Source: Ephydatia muelleri | Taxonomy: Eukaryota; Porifera; Demospongiae; Spongillida; Spongillidae | DNA length: 64,000 bases | Reading direction: 5' to 3' | Assembly (NCBI GenBank): GCA_013339895.1 | Contig: JABACO010000012.1 | Coordinates: 472,665-536,664, forward strand | Part shown: one piece after another, positions 45,810-57,354 of the stretch | Position numbering within the stretch: the stretch's first letter is position 1 | Layout: each line of letters begins with the position of its first letter | Position numbers and translations under genes: made by a program | The notes under the pieces: generated by a model | Told to the model about the DNA's origin: nothing | What the model saw: the letters and a program-made list of their open reading frames with translations, nothing else | Databases searched by the model: none

Positions 45810-47560
45810 ATGGCTGAACTCATCACATTTTGGGTTTACTCCTTTGTGATACCTGGACTCTGCAGTAAGTGATATGCTTCAATTTAATTAAGTGCTATAT
45901 AGGGATGGGGAAAGGGTGAGAGCACCAGCAACAACTGACTTTCTAACAACCGGCATGTTGAGGCAGGTAGCCGGTAAAGCCGTGGTCGCGGGAACGCAAA
46001 GCAGAGGTTTAACCTAGTACATGTAGTTAAGCCATGATTTCGACTTGCTCGTCTTCCCAAAGGGGCCGTCTGTAGGGTATGATCCAAAGGATCTACATTC
46101 TACAATCACACACGATTGTGGAGCTTATAGCCTTCAGGTATGCATGGCTGTAGTTCACGTCATCCACTATCTTTGAAAACATGTCTTGCTTTAATATGAA
46201 AGTTGGAAGAGATAAGGAGCGTTCTTTAAAATATTTATCTTCATGGAAATCTGTTGAACATGTCTTTACTGATCGTATATATGTAATTGTGTTGATAATT
46301 AACTGCTAATTCACACAGGTGTCAGTGTGTCGGAACTAAGACCGTTTGTCACACATACATACCCACGTTATACTGATTAGTAGCTGTGGCATGAGAAACC
46401 TCGATCGCTACCACAATTCAAAAGTGAAAGTAGTGACGCATAATGACCCGCGGCACTATGTTAATTCTGTCGAATCTAGCTACACGATCCGCGAGAGATA
46501 TGAGTATGGCGTTCTTATTCGTTGTAATGGCAAATATAGATTCACATGCAACGAAAGAAATTCATGTACTATCCAAACTTGCAATTAGATATGTGTCATA
46601 AATGGGGTTGGTTGAATTACATCATCACCGACATCACGTTGAGCTCCAAGCTATAACGCTATGGACTGCATATAAGTGGTCACATTTTATATCGTTGATA
46701 TTGGTCTGAGGCGCACTAGAATTAAATAATATATGCATGCCATTTGTGGTGGTTTATATTGTAGTTGAGTAATTACATGTACTTTTGCAGCATTCCACCC
46801 TAACTCCAATCACACCACAGTATGCTCTGGATCAACAGTGCAGTTTGTGTGTTCTGCTACTGATGTGACCACTGTCTCCTATTCTCTGAACTCTAAACCT
46901 ATTCCACCTCTGCCTCCAAATGTCTATATCTCAGCTCCAACAGTCATTGGAGGAGCAGTGGTTGTTCATATGAGTATTTCCAATGCATCAGCTAATGCAG
47001 TCATAACATGTCATGCTTATCTGGTGAATGGAGCTGTGTTGACCAGAGCAGCTTACCTCACTGTACAAGGTACAGGTGGATGCACCCACATGTATAAATA
47101 CATTGAGTCAACACACATCTCTGAAATATCAGGTCCTCCATCTCCCACCACTAATCTCAACATTACTACATACAATGGTACTGCCACTCTACTGGTCTGG
47201 GGACCACCCCCTGATGCCCAGTCCCCATCCCTCCTCTCCTATGCTGTGGTGATCAGGAATGGAAGTGGAGCACCAGTGTATAGTGAGACAGTGAGAGAGC
47301 CACAGTTGGTTATCACCACTCCAGACCCATGTGGCCATTTTGAGGCAACTGTTACCCCCAATGTGTGGAAGTATTACAGGTGTTCAGACCAGTCCTGTGA
47401 AGCTAGGAGGCGAGTGATATTATTTTAACCAACCTGCTAACAAACCTGTATGTATTAAACTTTAGAGCTTCCATTTTCCATATCACATGACCAAGTCCAC
47501 ACCTCTCTTGGATTTCTTCTGTCTCCAAGTGATAATGTGACTGTCAACATCAGTGTACCT
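45810..47560 (+). CDS. Receptor family copy G: 5' half, frameshifted, cut off before the gap
   Basis: Exons seen are 45810-45864 (signal MAELITFWVYSFVIPGLC), 46791-47069 (Ig-like domain), 47133-47409 (first FN3) and 47466-47560 (start of second FN3). The FN3 exon is 277 bases where E, F and D have 276, because one extra C in ttacccccaatg shifts the frame after EATVTP. Its donor is GC (gag, gcgagt). The Ig exon begins with two compensating indels, giving FHPNSNHTTVC where F has FTLTPINTTVC. The 63-base intron after the Ig exon has no stop. Sequence past 47560 diverges and then enters the gap, so the rest is not visible. Probably a pseudogene unless the extra C is an error. Confidence 0.65.
46370..46588 (+). 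other. Conserved reading frame in intron 1 of copy G
   Basis: Third copy of the intron-1 frame (SSCGMRNLDRYHNSKVKVV; RYEYGVLIRCNGKY; NSCTIQTCN), ending in a stop sooner than in F. Confidence 0.35.
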
Positions 47561-48000
47561 GTAAGCTAATAATAATAATAATAGTGTACCTGTAAGTGGT
47601 GTTGTTTTGACCAGCTTAATAAAGATCACAGAGCAATACAAGATATATCACCAACTGGTGTTATAGCCAGTCTATGCACAATGACAAAAGTATTAACCTG
47701 ACCTGCAATAATAACTGCAACAGATTAAGTTCATTTATATTTATCACACCATAGGTGAGAGATGTATTTGTTATATGTATGTATGTATGTATGCACAATC
47801 GAGAAAAAGAGGAGTGAATATTGCATTGTTCAGAGCCCTAAGGTATCATCGCATGGGTACGAGGCCTGTTGATTATGAAGTACATTCTTTTCCTATGCAT
47901 GGATTAGACATTAGTGCATGCTAAGAGTCATGCTATCGCATGCCAATAGTCTCGCAGACTGCTCATGTAGAATTATTTGCCATATTTTATTGTGTAGAAG

Positions 48001-49000
48001 NNNNNNNNNNNNNNNNNNNNNNNNNNNNNNNNNNNNNNNNNNNNNNNNNNNNNNNNNNNNNNNNNNNNNNNNNNNNNNNNNNNNNNNNNNNNNNNNNNNN
48101 NNNNNNNNNNNNNNNNNNNNNNNNNNNNNNNNNNNNNNNNNNNNNNNNNNNNNNNNNNNNNNNNNNNNNNNNNNNNNNNNNNNNNNNNNNNNNNNNNNNN
48201 NNNNNNNNNNNNNNNNNNNNNNNNNNNNNNNNNNNNNNNNNNNNNNNNNNNNNNNNNNNNNNNNNNNNNNNNNNNNNNNNNNNNNNNNNNNNNNNNNNNN
48301 NNNNNNNNNNNNNNNNNNNNNNNNNNNNNNNNNNNNNNNNNNNNNNNNNNNNNNNNNNNNNNNNNNNNNNNNNNNNNNNNNNNNNNNNNNNNNNNNNNNN
48401 NNNNNNNNNNNNNNNNNNNNNNNNNNNNNNNNNNNNNNNNNNNNNNNNNNNNNNNNNNNNNNNNNNNNNNNNNNNNNNNNNNNNNNNNNNNNNNNNNNNN
48501 NNNNNNNNNNNNNNNNNNNNNNNNNNNNNNNNNNNNNNNNNNNNNNNNNNNNNNNNNNNNNNNNNNNNNNNNNNNNNNNNNNNNNNNNNNNNNNNNNNNN
48601 NNNNNNNNNNNNNNNNNNNNNNNNNNNNNNNNNNNNNNNNNNNNNNNNNNNNNNNNNNNNNNNNNNNNNNNNNNNNNNNNNNNNNNNNNNNNNNNNNNNN
48701 NNNNNNNNNNNNNNNNNNNNNNNNNNNNNNNNNNNNNNNNNNNNNNNNNNNNNNNNNNNNNNNNNNNNNNNNNNNNNNNNNNNNNNNNNNNNNNNNNNNN
48801 NNNNNNNNNNNNNNNNNNNNNNNNNNNNNNNNNNNNNNNNNNNNNNNNNNNNNNNNNNNNNNNNNNNNNNNNNNNNNNNNNNNNNNNNNNNNNNNNNNNN
48901 NNNNNNNNNNNNNNNNNNNNNNNNNNNNNNNNNNNNNNNNNNNNNNNNNNNNNNNNNNNNNNNNNNNNNNNNNNNNNNNNNNNNNNNNNNNNNNNNNNNN
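48001..49000. other. Assembly gap (exactly 1,000 N)
   Basis: Unknown sequence. Round length suggests an arbitrary filler. Copy G's 3' half and the end of the mucin-like gene may be inside. Confidence 1.
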
Positions 49001-49016
49001 CCGATCGCTCTCTCTC

Positions 49017-51934
49017 TCATCTCCCTCTCCCTCCACTACCCCCTCTCTCTCTCCCTCCCCTCCCTCCCCCCTCCTCCCCACCCCTCCCCCTTCCCTTTCT
49101 CACTCCCTCCCCTCGCTGGACTGTGCATGCCAGAAGGCTTGCCTTGTGTGCCCCTGAAGGTGGCTTATGGGCTGGATTCTCGTAAGGTGAAGCCTCCTCC
49201 ACTGTCACCTCCACTGTCACCTGTACCTTGGGGAGGGGCACTGACATCTCGTACATCTGAGGCTCCACCCCTTCATCCATCGAAGGCTGCACCCCCTGCG
49301 AGGGGCGGAGTCTCTTGGGCACCTCATAGCTGTTCTCTATAGCTGTAGTGTTCATGGACGGGATGGGTCTCTCGTATTCATAGCAGTTGCTGGCCACGGG
49401 TCTCTCGTATTCAAGACAGTTGCTGGCCACTGGCCTTTCGTATGTACCAGTGGCTTGGGGGATGACTGAGAGATCCATGACATGGGGATTTGGGAATGGG
49501 ACTGAGTGCCTGAGTGAACCGTGCACTGATGCATAAAGTGATGATTGTTTACTGTTCCTATGGTGACCATTCGATTGTCCCATCTCTCCACCGAATGCAG
49601 GATCATTGTAAGCATATACTGTATTGAATTCTGCAACCAATGAAATAAACAATTGTAATGTGTGGGAGGTGTGGAGAGGGAAGATGTGGGAGGAGTGAAG
49701 AGAGAGGGAAGATGTGGGAGGAGGTGTGAAGAGAGAGGGAAGATGTGGGAGGAGTGAAGAGAGAGGGAAGATGTGGGAGGAGTGAAGAGAGAGGGAAGAT
49801 GTGGGAGGAGTGAAGAGAGAGGGAAGATGTGGGAGAAGGAGTGAAGAGAGAGGGAAGATGTGGGAGGAGTGAAGAGAGAGGGAAGATGTGAGGACGTAGG
49901 GTTTAGGTCAACAATAAATGCACTCGATGGAGAGCAGTCCACAATCGCAACAATAAGAACATCATGTGTTGGGCTGGGGAGGAGGATTTTGGATCATCAA
50001 CATGCACTCTTCGTTACCTGGTGACGGTGAAACCACACCCTCTCTGGTGGCCTTCCTTCTCCTACGCACGATCAGGACAACAAAGAGAAGGAGCAAGAGT
50101 ACCACAACGATCAGGGCCACGCCTCCTGATGACCCCGCCCATACCCATATCTCTCCCATCTGTTGTAATGTACCTCTGATGGTAGGCATGGAAACCAGAG
50201 TAGACGTAGGGACAAGCGTGAGCACAGTGACTGCAGTGACCACAGTGCTTGTATCAGAAAATGGAGGAGAGTACAGCAGCTCCAGAGCTGAAGAGGATCC
50301 ACTAAGGCCTTGTGGAGAAGCTGATGGCGTGATTGATGCTGATACTGACACACCTGGTGTTAAGTAGGGTGTAGGTACTGCCAATGGTGTTAAAGAGAGA
50401 GAAATTGGTTGCAGCAATGGTGTAGATGGTGTTAATGTGGGTGCAGTCAATGTTAAAGAGGGTATTGGAAGCACTAGATATGATGTAGTGGATGCTGAAG
50501 AAGACATAAGTGGAGGTGAAGAGACTGCTGGAGTAGGTGTAGATGCTGTTGAAGAGGGTGTGGTGGGTGTTGAAGAGGGTGTAGTGGGTGCTGAAGTAAG
50601 TGTAGATGATGCCGACAAGAGTGTGGCAGGTGCTGATAAGAGTGTAGCGGGTGCTACAATTGAAGTAGTTGATGTTATAGATGATGTAATGGGTGTTGAC
50701 GAGAGTGTAGATGGTACTGGGGAGAGTGTAGATCTTGTTGAAGAGAATGTAGATCTTGTTGAAGAGGGTGTAGATGTTGTTGAAGAGGGTGTAGATCTTG
50801 AAGATAGTGTAGATGGTGTTGAAGAGAGTGTAGATGCTGAAGAGGGTGTAGATGTTAAAGAGGGTGTAGATGGTGTTGAAGAGAGTGTAGATGTTAAAGA
50901 GGGTGTAGGTATTAAAGAGGGTGTAGATGGTGTTGAAGAGGGTGTAGATGTTGAAGAGGGTGTAGATTTTGAAGATAGTGTAGATGTTGTTGAAGAGAGT
51001 GTAGATGTTGAAGAGGGTGTAGATGTTGAAGAGGGTGTAGATGTTGAAGAGGGTGTAGATGGTGTTGAAGAGGGTGTAGATTTTGAAGATAGTGTAGATG
51101 TTGAAGAGGGTGTAGATGTTGAAGTGGGTGTAGATGTTGAAGAGGGTGTAGATGGTGTTGAAGAGGGTGTAGATTTTGAAGATAGTGTAGATGTTGAAGA
51201 GGGTGTAGATGTTGTTGAAGGTATTCTAGATGTTGAAGAGAGTGTAGATGATGTAGAGGGTGTAGATGGTGTTGAAGATAGTCTAGATGTTGTTGAAGAG
51301 GATGTAGATGTTGAAGAGGGTGTAGATGTTGAAGAGGGTGTAGATGTTGAAGAGGGTGTAGATGTTGAAGAGGGTGTAGATGGTGTTGAAGATAGTCTAG
51401 ATGTTGTTGAAGAGGGTGTAGATGTTGAAGAGGGTGTAGTGGGTGCTGAAGTAAGTGCAGTCGTGGCTGGTGCTTTAGATGATCCAATAAGCGTTGAAGC
51501 GGCTATTAGTGTTGTCTTGGCAGTTAACGAAGCTGAGGAAGATGTGGCGGTAGTGGTCCTCACACTGGTCGTGGAGGTCGATATTCCAGTGGATCTGACC
51601 TGCAGCAGCGACGAAGAGGTCGTGCTTGCGGTGATGCGCGAGGTGGCACTGGAAGCCGCTACGTTGTTCGACGTAGTTACGGCAGCGGCACGTGCGCTAG
51701 TGCTCGTAGCAAGCCCGCTGGCAACAACTGTTGTCGCCGCGGTGGTTACTTTAAGACTGCTCGCGGAGGCGATTTGCGAGGTCGATGCGGCAGCGATGCC
51801 CGCCATCCAATGGCCTGCGTGTGCGCAGTATCAGAGGATATGCAATACATGCAATCGCACCTTATGGGAGAAAACAGAGGGAACTTACGTGATAGAAGCG
51901 TCGCCACGAAAAGTAAGGTATTTGCCGCGTACAT
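49017..51934 (-). CDS. Mucin-like type I membrane protein with a tyrosine-rich tail (3' end near the gap)
   Basis: Minus-strand exons are 51934-51889 (signal MYAANTLLFVATLLS), 51814-50018 (long Ser/Thr stalk and membrane helix) and from 49630 down (cytoplasmic). Both junctions are GT/AG, phase 1 and in frame. The stalk is almost entirely Ser, Thr, Pro and Ala, built on a five-residue STPSS-type repeat, as expected for dense O-glycosylation. The helix is ALIVVVLLLLLFVVLIV followed by RRRRK. The tail has YERP twice, EYERP, SYEVP, SLYASV and YENP: YxxP sites suit Crk/Nck-type SH2 domains and SLYASV fits an ITIM pattern. A plus-strand frame of 499 codons over the stalk is a shadow. The end of exon 3 is uncertain because CT-rich sequence and the gap follow. 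Confidence 0.75.
49664..49893. repeat. 28-bp minisatellite in an intron of the mucin-like gene
   Basis: About eight units of gaagatgtgggaggagtgaa plus gagagagg, with slight length variants. It lies wholly within the 387-base intron 50017-49631. Confidence 0.9.
50530..51480 (-). repeat. Coding tandem repeat of the mucin stalk
   Basis: Units of 15 bases (tgttgaagagggtgtagat family on the plus strand, mixed with 18-base variants) encode the Ser/Thr/Pro repeats. All length changes are multiples of three, so selection appears to keep the frame. Confidence 0.85.
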
Positions 51935-52460
51935 GAATGACTAGCTCGTTTGGACAACTGGGATACGATCATCGATATATACACTACTACAAGTTTTCTT
52001 AGGTAATATTAGGGAATGCGCAGCAATAGTAAATCCATGTATAGGAATTTGGTTCCGGTACGCGGCCTCATTTAGCAGCTCCTATGGCCTCTCTCAGCCC
52101 GCTTCCGTCCCGCCTGATGTCATCATGAGCAAACACGTAGCTGCATGAGGTGGTGGCGATGCACCTGCGATATCGACCAGCTAGTGCATGCCCCACCCAT
52201 GTGTCAAGTAAATACACGGGCACTCGCACGTTATGATGGTCATCGCAACGTCGCACTACCATGCACGAAGGAAGGCTGGGTGCATCTCTACACAGGGGAA
52301 AAAAATATGGGACGAATCGGGTTTTGATTTTATAAAGGATTTTTAAATCCTTTGTAAAATCATTGTGGGATTGAACATTCAAATCATACAGTCACGTGTG
52401 ATTTTTACTGTTCCATGACATAATGTTGATTCTACCTGTGCTAGCGCAGGTGTCAACACC
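51935..52460. other. Upstream of the mucin-like gene; no further gene seen
   Basis: Probably contains its promoter. Short frames show no domain. Confidence 0.4.
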
Positions 52461-52688
52461 TGCTTTGCGACATACCAAAAGGGCGACATCACATAGGATG
52501 CAGTGTACGTGTATATAATAGGAGCGCAGGCGGAAGCCAGTAAGATTATAAGAGGTTTAAGGGCCAATATCTTCCAGCTGCAGGATAATATTGGCGCCAG
52601 TACTCATTGACCTTGTACTGGCTTCCGCCTCCACCCTCATACACCTGGGCATCCTATGTGACGTCACCTCTTAGGTACGTGGCAAAGC
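52461..52688. mobile_element. Inverted-repeat element (MITE-like), 228 bp
   Basis: Arms share tgctttgc, acatcacataggatgc and ggcggaagccagta with their complements, around the centre gccaatatcttccagctgc. It has no coding capacity. Confidence 0.65.
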
Positions 52689-53091
52689 ATGCACACTGTT
52701 GGCGTTGGTTGTCACACCCGGCCGCTCGCTATGCATGGAGAAAATATAAGTGCATTCTTCCTTCTGGGGCATCAAGGAAATAAGTTGATTATCCATGAAA
52801 GTATTTGAATGACCAGAACCCTGCTGGTACAATAGACCTTATTAACTAGGCCCGAGTGCATGCCTACACGGAATATGACTCGATAAATTCATGCATAAAT
52901 TGAACCGTCCTATAATCTCTATGGGTTCACTTATAATATTCTTATAGTTAATTAACTCTACTGATATTGAATTGTTATCTGGCAACCGATTACATAGTCC
53001 GTATTGGGGCATATTAATGAATATCAGAGTCAGTTAACATAACATACAAGTCATTACCTGGAACAGTCCATTACACATATATTATAAAGTG
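52689..53091. other. Spacer, nothing recognised
   Basis: AT-rich sequence between two repeat elements, no gene or repeat noticed. Confidence 0.4.
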
Positions 53092-53550
53092 GGTCAGTTT
53101 CCGAGAAAATGAAAAGTGGCTATATATATAAAAAGTTATAAAAATGCTTCACGTTTGAATCGCTAAAACTCCATAACGGTTTATGCAATCATGATCAACT
53201 TCCTATTTCGAACACTTCGTGTCACACCACTTCTCTCTACGAAAATCGATTTTGGTGTCTTACCCTTGCTCCTTGCCGACGTTACAAGGCACAGTACCCC
53301 GAGGGGTTCAAAATCCAGGTAGCTCCCTGCAGGAATGTCCCAATCACTTCAAAATCTATGTGCACGTAAAGGAGTCCTGTCACTATTGATTTCTGCAGAT
53401 CGTTGATTTATACCTCTTCCGAATCGCGCCTTCTCAGTCCTTGAACCGCTTCCATTCTCCCGAGTGGGACTGAGAAAGGCGCAATTCGAGCGGGAAACGT
53501 GGACTTTACTTTGCATTGCTGTATCTCCATAACGGATAAGGTAAAAATCA
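53092..53550. mobile_element. Foldback element relative with inverted centre loop
   Basis: Close copy of 39893-40345. It holds one arm, the hairpin (cttctcagtcc and ggactgagaaag) and the start of the other arm. The loop between the hairpin arms runs in the opposite direction to that in the 39893 copy. Confidence 0.7.
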
Positions 53551-53639
53551 ACAAAGGTGGATCAAACCATCAGACCCCGCGAAGCACTGCATATTAAAAG
53601 TAACGAGTGGATATGTACACACGATGGTATGGTAGCCTC

Positions 53640-54130
53640 GGTATCATTAAGTGATTTCTTCCGCTTCTTAGGTGGTGCATGTATTTACAGTGCTGGCCTG
53701 CATGTGTTGGGAAGCTGTAGGTCCTGCATATGAGTAGCCTACCAAAAGTTTCTTGGTTGCAGCAGAACAATATGTGGAAGAAGCAAAATGCACTGCTCTT
53801 GAAAGATCTACATTGTATCAGGCCATCGCTTCCTTGGTGGAGTGGTTGGGAATGGGGACAGTCAAAAGTCTTATGTCCGTGGGAAAGTTGACGATTGGAT
53901 GAAATGCGCGCAACAGCTATCACATGCAGCCACGAGGGCACCTCGAGCATCACTTCAGTGTGAATGAGGCTTCATATAAAGAGTAATACCGGCCAGATTG
54001 CAGTGATGAAATCATGGTGCTACAAGATACAATCATGCCTTTTTTGATAGAAGCCTATCTTAACAGAACAGCATGCATGGTTATTTTGCACCTAGCAGAT
54101 CTTGGCATACTTGATCTCACACCCACAGCA
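53640..54130 (+). pseudogene. Fragment of a reverse transcriptase element
   Basis: Pieces VSGHRFLGGVVGNGDSQKSY, then VRGKVDDWMKCAQQLSHAA and RAPRASLQC resemble the region after the catalytic domain in invertebrate non-LTR reverse transcriptases. LADLGILDLT further on resembles the following GGLGI block. Stops and shifts are frequent. A weak call by eye. Confidence 0.4.
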
Positions 54131-54298
54131 AATACGGTCAGTCCACAATACATCTAAACAAGGCACAGTTGTTGTAGCCAAGCCTTGAAAGGAGTGGATG
54201 TATTTTGCCATGCAAGTCATCTTGATGCACTTAATGAGGCGTGCAGATAGCTGCATTAGAGAGGTCAGGAGAAATTCCACCAGTCCAATCTAGAGTCC

Positions 54299-54655
54299 AC
54301 ACATGAGCGACAGAGGTCAATAGGGAGTTCCATTAGAGAGTTGTCATTTGACCATCCATTTGAGTGTCAGCCTCTTTAACTATTGGTATTTGTACAACTT
54401 TTGAGTCCATACTTGAGCAGCCATATCTCCAAGACAGTCCCTAACTTTGTTATGTCACTGGATGACAAGGCCAGCTGTCTTACAGTTCAGTGTATGTTGC
54501 AGTGTGAAATTTGCACTACATCCATCACACTTGGCACTGAACAGGAAAGTTGTCATTGATATCAAATGGCCAAACCATCCCTAAACTGAGCGGGTGCTAA
54601 GTCAAAATGACCACTCTCTAACAGAACCCCCTATTGACCTCTGTCGCTCGTGTGT
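54299..54655. mobile_element. Inverted-repeat element (foldback/MITE)
   Basis: The left arm gagcgacagaggtcaatagg with ttagagagttgtcattttgac-like sequence is mirrored at 54595-54652 (ctattgacctctgtcgctc). The ends are imperfect. Confidence 0.6.
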
Positions 54656-55134
54656 GATCATCTTTAAACTGAGAGGGTGCTAGGCCCAGGATTGAGGGTA
54701 TTTGAGGTGTTTGGACTCTTCCTCCTGTCCTTTTAATGGCTTCCATTTTACAGCCACAATGACCAAATCTAATGGAAGAAGACTGCCACAAGGTTTCCAT
54801 TGTGGCAGACCTCCAGCCCATCACAGGAGAAACATTATCTATTGCTTCAGTTAACATGGAAGACAGTGTTCAGTCAGCTGATGGTTTCTGGGATGGCCTA
54901 CGTTTTTTGATGTAAGAGTTTTCAATTCTTATGCTCTAACCAACCACACTTCCTTGCCATCCAGTTGCTACTGAAGACATGAGGAAGGGAAGAAAAAAAC
55001 AACAACAATATGAGCTTTGCATTTGTGAGGCTGAACACACATCAACTGGAGGGATGGGTATGAGTCCTACGAATTATTTGGCACTGATATCTGGCACATA
55101 GTGCACATCATTTATCTGATGGCTTTGCTGTCGC
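54656..55134. other. No recognisable gene
   Basis: Short frames only, none with a known domain. Confidence 0.35.
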
Positions 55135-55515
55135 CTATTTTGAAGTTTCTTTTTTGCTTATAGAACCCAGTAACAGGGCCATCCTGGTGGTCTCATCCTC
55201 CAAGGAGATGCTTCCACCTCTACCATCCGTTGACTCTGTTGTTTTTTTGTTCTTTGTCTGCAGAGGAGTCAAGCTGTGTGGAAGACAGAGATATTTATTT
55301 GTATCTTTGAGGTCAAAATCGAACACAGGAAAGGTCTTACTACTGGTAAATAGTTTGTGTATGTAATGCTGGTTTGTGTTTCTTTTCATTTCCTGTATTG
55401 TGGTGAGCTCACTGATCAGTGTGTTGATAAGTGATTGGTAAGTAATGAAATAGTCTGTGGGATTCATGTATACTTCTGGCCAATAAGCTTTGTACGTGCT
55501 GTACATTTGGCTCAT
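55135..55515 (-). CDS. Unidentified open frame, 126 codons
   Basis: The frame starts MSQMYSTYKAYWPEVYMNP and ends in ISKKETSK. Its mixed composition, with few rare runs, looks protein-like, and it is longer than most chance frames here. I recognise no domain, and no signal peptide or membrane segment is seen. It could be one exon of a larger minus-strand gene or a transposon piece. Support is weak. Confidence 0.25.
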   Translation of the reverse strand: MSQMYSTYKAYWPEVYMNPTDYFITYQSLINTLISELTTIQEMKRNTNQHYIHKLFTSSKTFPVFDFDLKDTNKYLCLPHSLTPLQTKNKKTTESTDGRGGSISLEDETTRMALLLGSISKKETSK

Positions 55516-56400
55516 CAGATGGGTATGGTCAAATCACTAGTATGAAATACACCTTCCTTCTACTAGCAGTCTGCAATACCTCTGTCCACACTAACACACT
55601 GTATCACAAAACAAACACTGGTCAGCTTATGTATTAATTAACGCTGTGCAGTGTTCATCACATTACCTCGTCTTTCTTTATTATATTGCTTGGGGTTTAT
55701 CTACATAAGTATAAGCTCCAAATGTATTACTTCAAGCTAGTGCACCATGGTGTAGTAATCTCTGACAGGAGAACCGAGGTTATGCCACCCATGCCATGTG
55801 GAATAATGGATACGACTAGGGAAGAAAATTGGGTGGACCCCCGGGGGGCCGGAATTGAACCCCAATCCTTGAACTTGTGAAGCTCTCATCGTAACTGGCT
55901 ACCGAAAAGTGAAAGAGCTGCTGATGTTGGGTGATTCCTCATCAAAGGGCACAATATCTGTTCGATTTGCTTTCTATTAACTTGGTAGTGTCACTCAATA
56001 GGAACTGAGTTGCTGACTTCCCTATACCTGTGTCAAGTGTAGGGTGAGGTTTTTGATTTTATCTTTTTTTTGTATATCCTCTCACTCTCACTCTCTCCTT
56101 TATTTATTGCCTTTTCTACTGTCATTTCACTTTGTTACAACAAGTACGCAGACTTGGTCTGACCAGAAACAGTGGATCAACATATGGGAGAGTAGGAATG
56201 AAGACAGTGTGCATGTTGTGGTTGTGTTGTATGTGCCTATATTATAAACTGCCTACATTCTATATTTCCAAGTAAAAATTTAGTGGTAATAACTTTATAT
56301 TTGTTACTATGTTACTATGATGCAGTCTGTGTACTCTCCCCTCACCAACCTGTGCTCTCCTCTAACATGATTCTCCATAGAGTGGTGCACTACAAATGTT
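55516..56400. other. Mostly unassigned; possible SINE trace
   Basis: On the minus strand about 55908-55840, tagccagttacg followed about 35 bases later by ggggttcaattcc resembles the A and B boxes of a tRNA-derived promoter. No cloverleaf or tRNA ends are evident. Otherwise nothing is recognised. Confidence 0.2.
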
Positions 56401-56404
56401 GCAT

Positions 56405-56611
56405 GTGCATGATGGCATGATGTCATGATGCATGATGGCATGATGGCATGATGCATTATGGGAGGGGGCATGATGGCATGATGGCATGATGGCATGATGG
56501 CATGATGGCATGATGGCATGATGGGAGGGCATGATGGCATGATGGCATGATGGCATGATGGGAGGGGCATGATGGCATGATGGGAGGGGCATGATGGGAG
56601 GGACATGATGG
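56405..56611. repeat. 8-bp satellite, unit catgatgg
   Basis: Tandem copies interrupted by gggagggg spacers every few units. Confidence 0.9.
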
Positions 56612-56659
56612 CTTAACTTTCTCCCAGCCCTATGTCAGTGACGTAGTGAGAGGAGCAAG

Positions 56660-57062
56660 GTGGGAGGGGCACTCATCCCTGCATGAGTGCTGGGCTATGG
56701 GGGAGGGGCACTCGTCCCTGCATGAGTGCTGGGCTATGGGGAGGGACACTCGTCCCTGCATGAGTGCTGAGCTATGGGGAGGGGCACTCGTCCCTGCATG
56801 AGTGCTGGGCTACGGGGGGAGGGGCACTCATCCCTGCATGAGTGCTGGGCTATGGGGGAGGGGCACTCGTCCCTGCATGAGTGCTGGGCTACGGAGGAGG
56901 GGCACTTGTCCCTGCATGAGTGCTGGCTATGGGGGAGGGGCACTCATCCCTGCATGAGTGCTGGGCTACAGAGGAGGGGCACTTGTCCCTGCATGAGTGC
57001 TGGGCTACGGGGGAGGGGCACTCGTCCCTGCATGAGTGCTGGGCTATGGGGGAGGGGCACCA
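56660..57062. repeat. 39/40-bp minisatellite, about ten copies
   Basis: Unit ggggcactcgtccctgcatg plus agtgctgggctatgggga. Each unit has a small hairpin (cactcat, ccctgc, atgagtg). Units vary in the number of G and in the base before ggga. Frames through it on both strands are artefacts of the unit length. Confidence 0.9.
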
Positions 57063-57354
57063 ACACTTTATTAATTGTGCCAATACAATGGTTAATAGAG
57101 GTAGGCCATGAATAGTGGATTTTGTAATATGGTAATTAATCACTAGTTAAATATACATTCAAATGTGTCCTTGAAGCATTAGAACATCAACAGTTTAGAC
57201 CCATGACATGGGATTAAATATGATCAAGTAAACTCTCTCATCCCACAACAAGGCTACACATGATAGAAAGATCAAGGTTGTCTGTGAGCATACTTGCATG
57301 GAGGGAATGAACTCCAGATAGGGTGCTAAGAAACCGAAACTAATAAATAATAGA

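Noticed and set aside
47911..49342. Frames of 360-470 codons across the gap
   Set aside because: Almost all of their length is N.
50437..51936. 499-codon plus-strand frame rich in Val, Asp and Glu
   Set aside because: It is the antisense shadow of the mucin stalk. The minus strand has signal peptide, helix and in-phase splice sites.
56774..57115. 113-codon frame rich in HECW and CMSAG repeats
   Set aside because: It is a minisatellite read-through; the opposite strand gives equally long frames.
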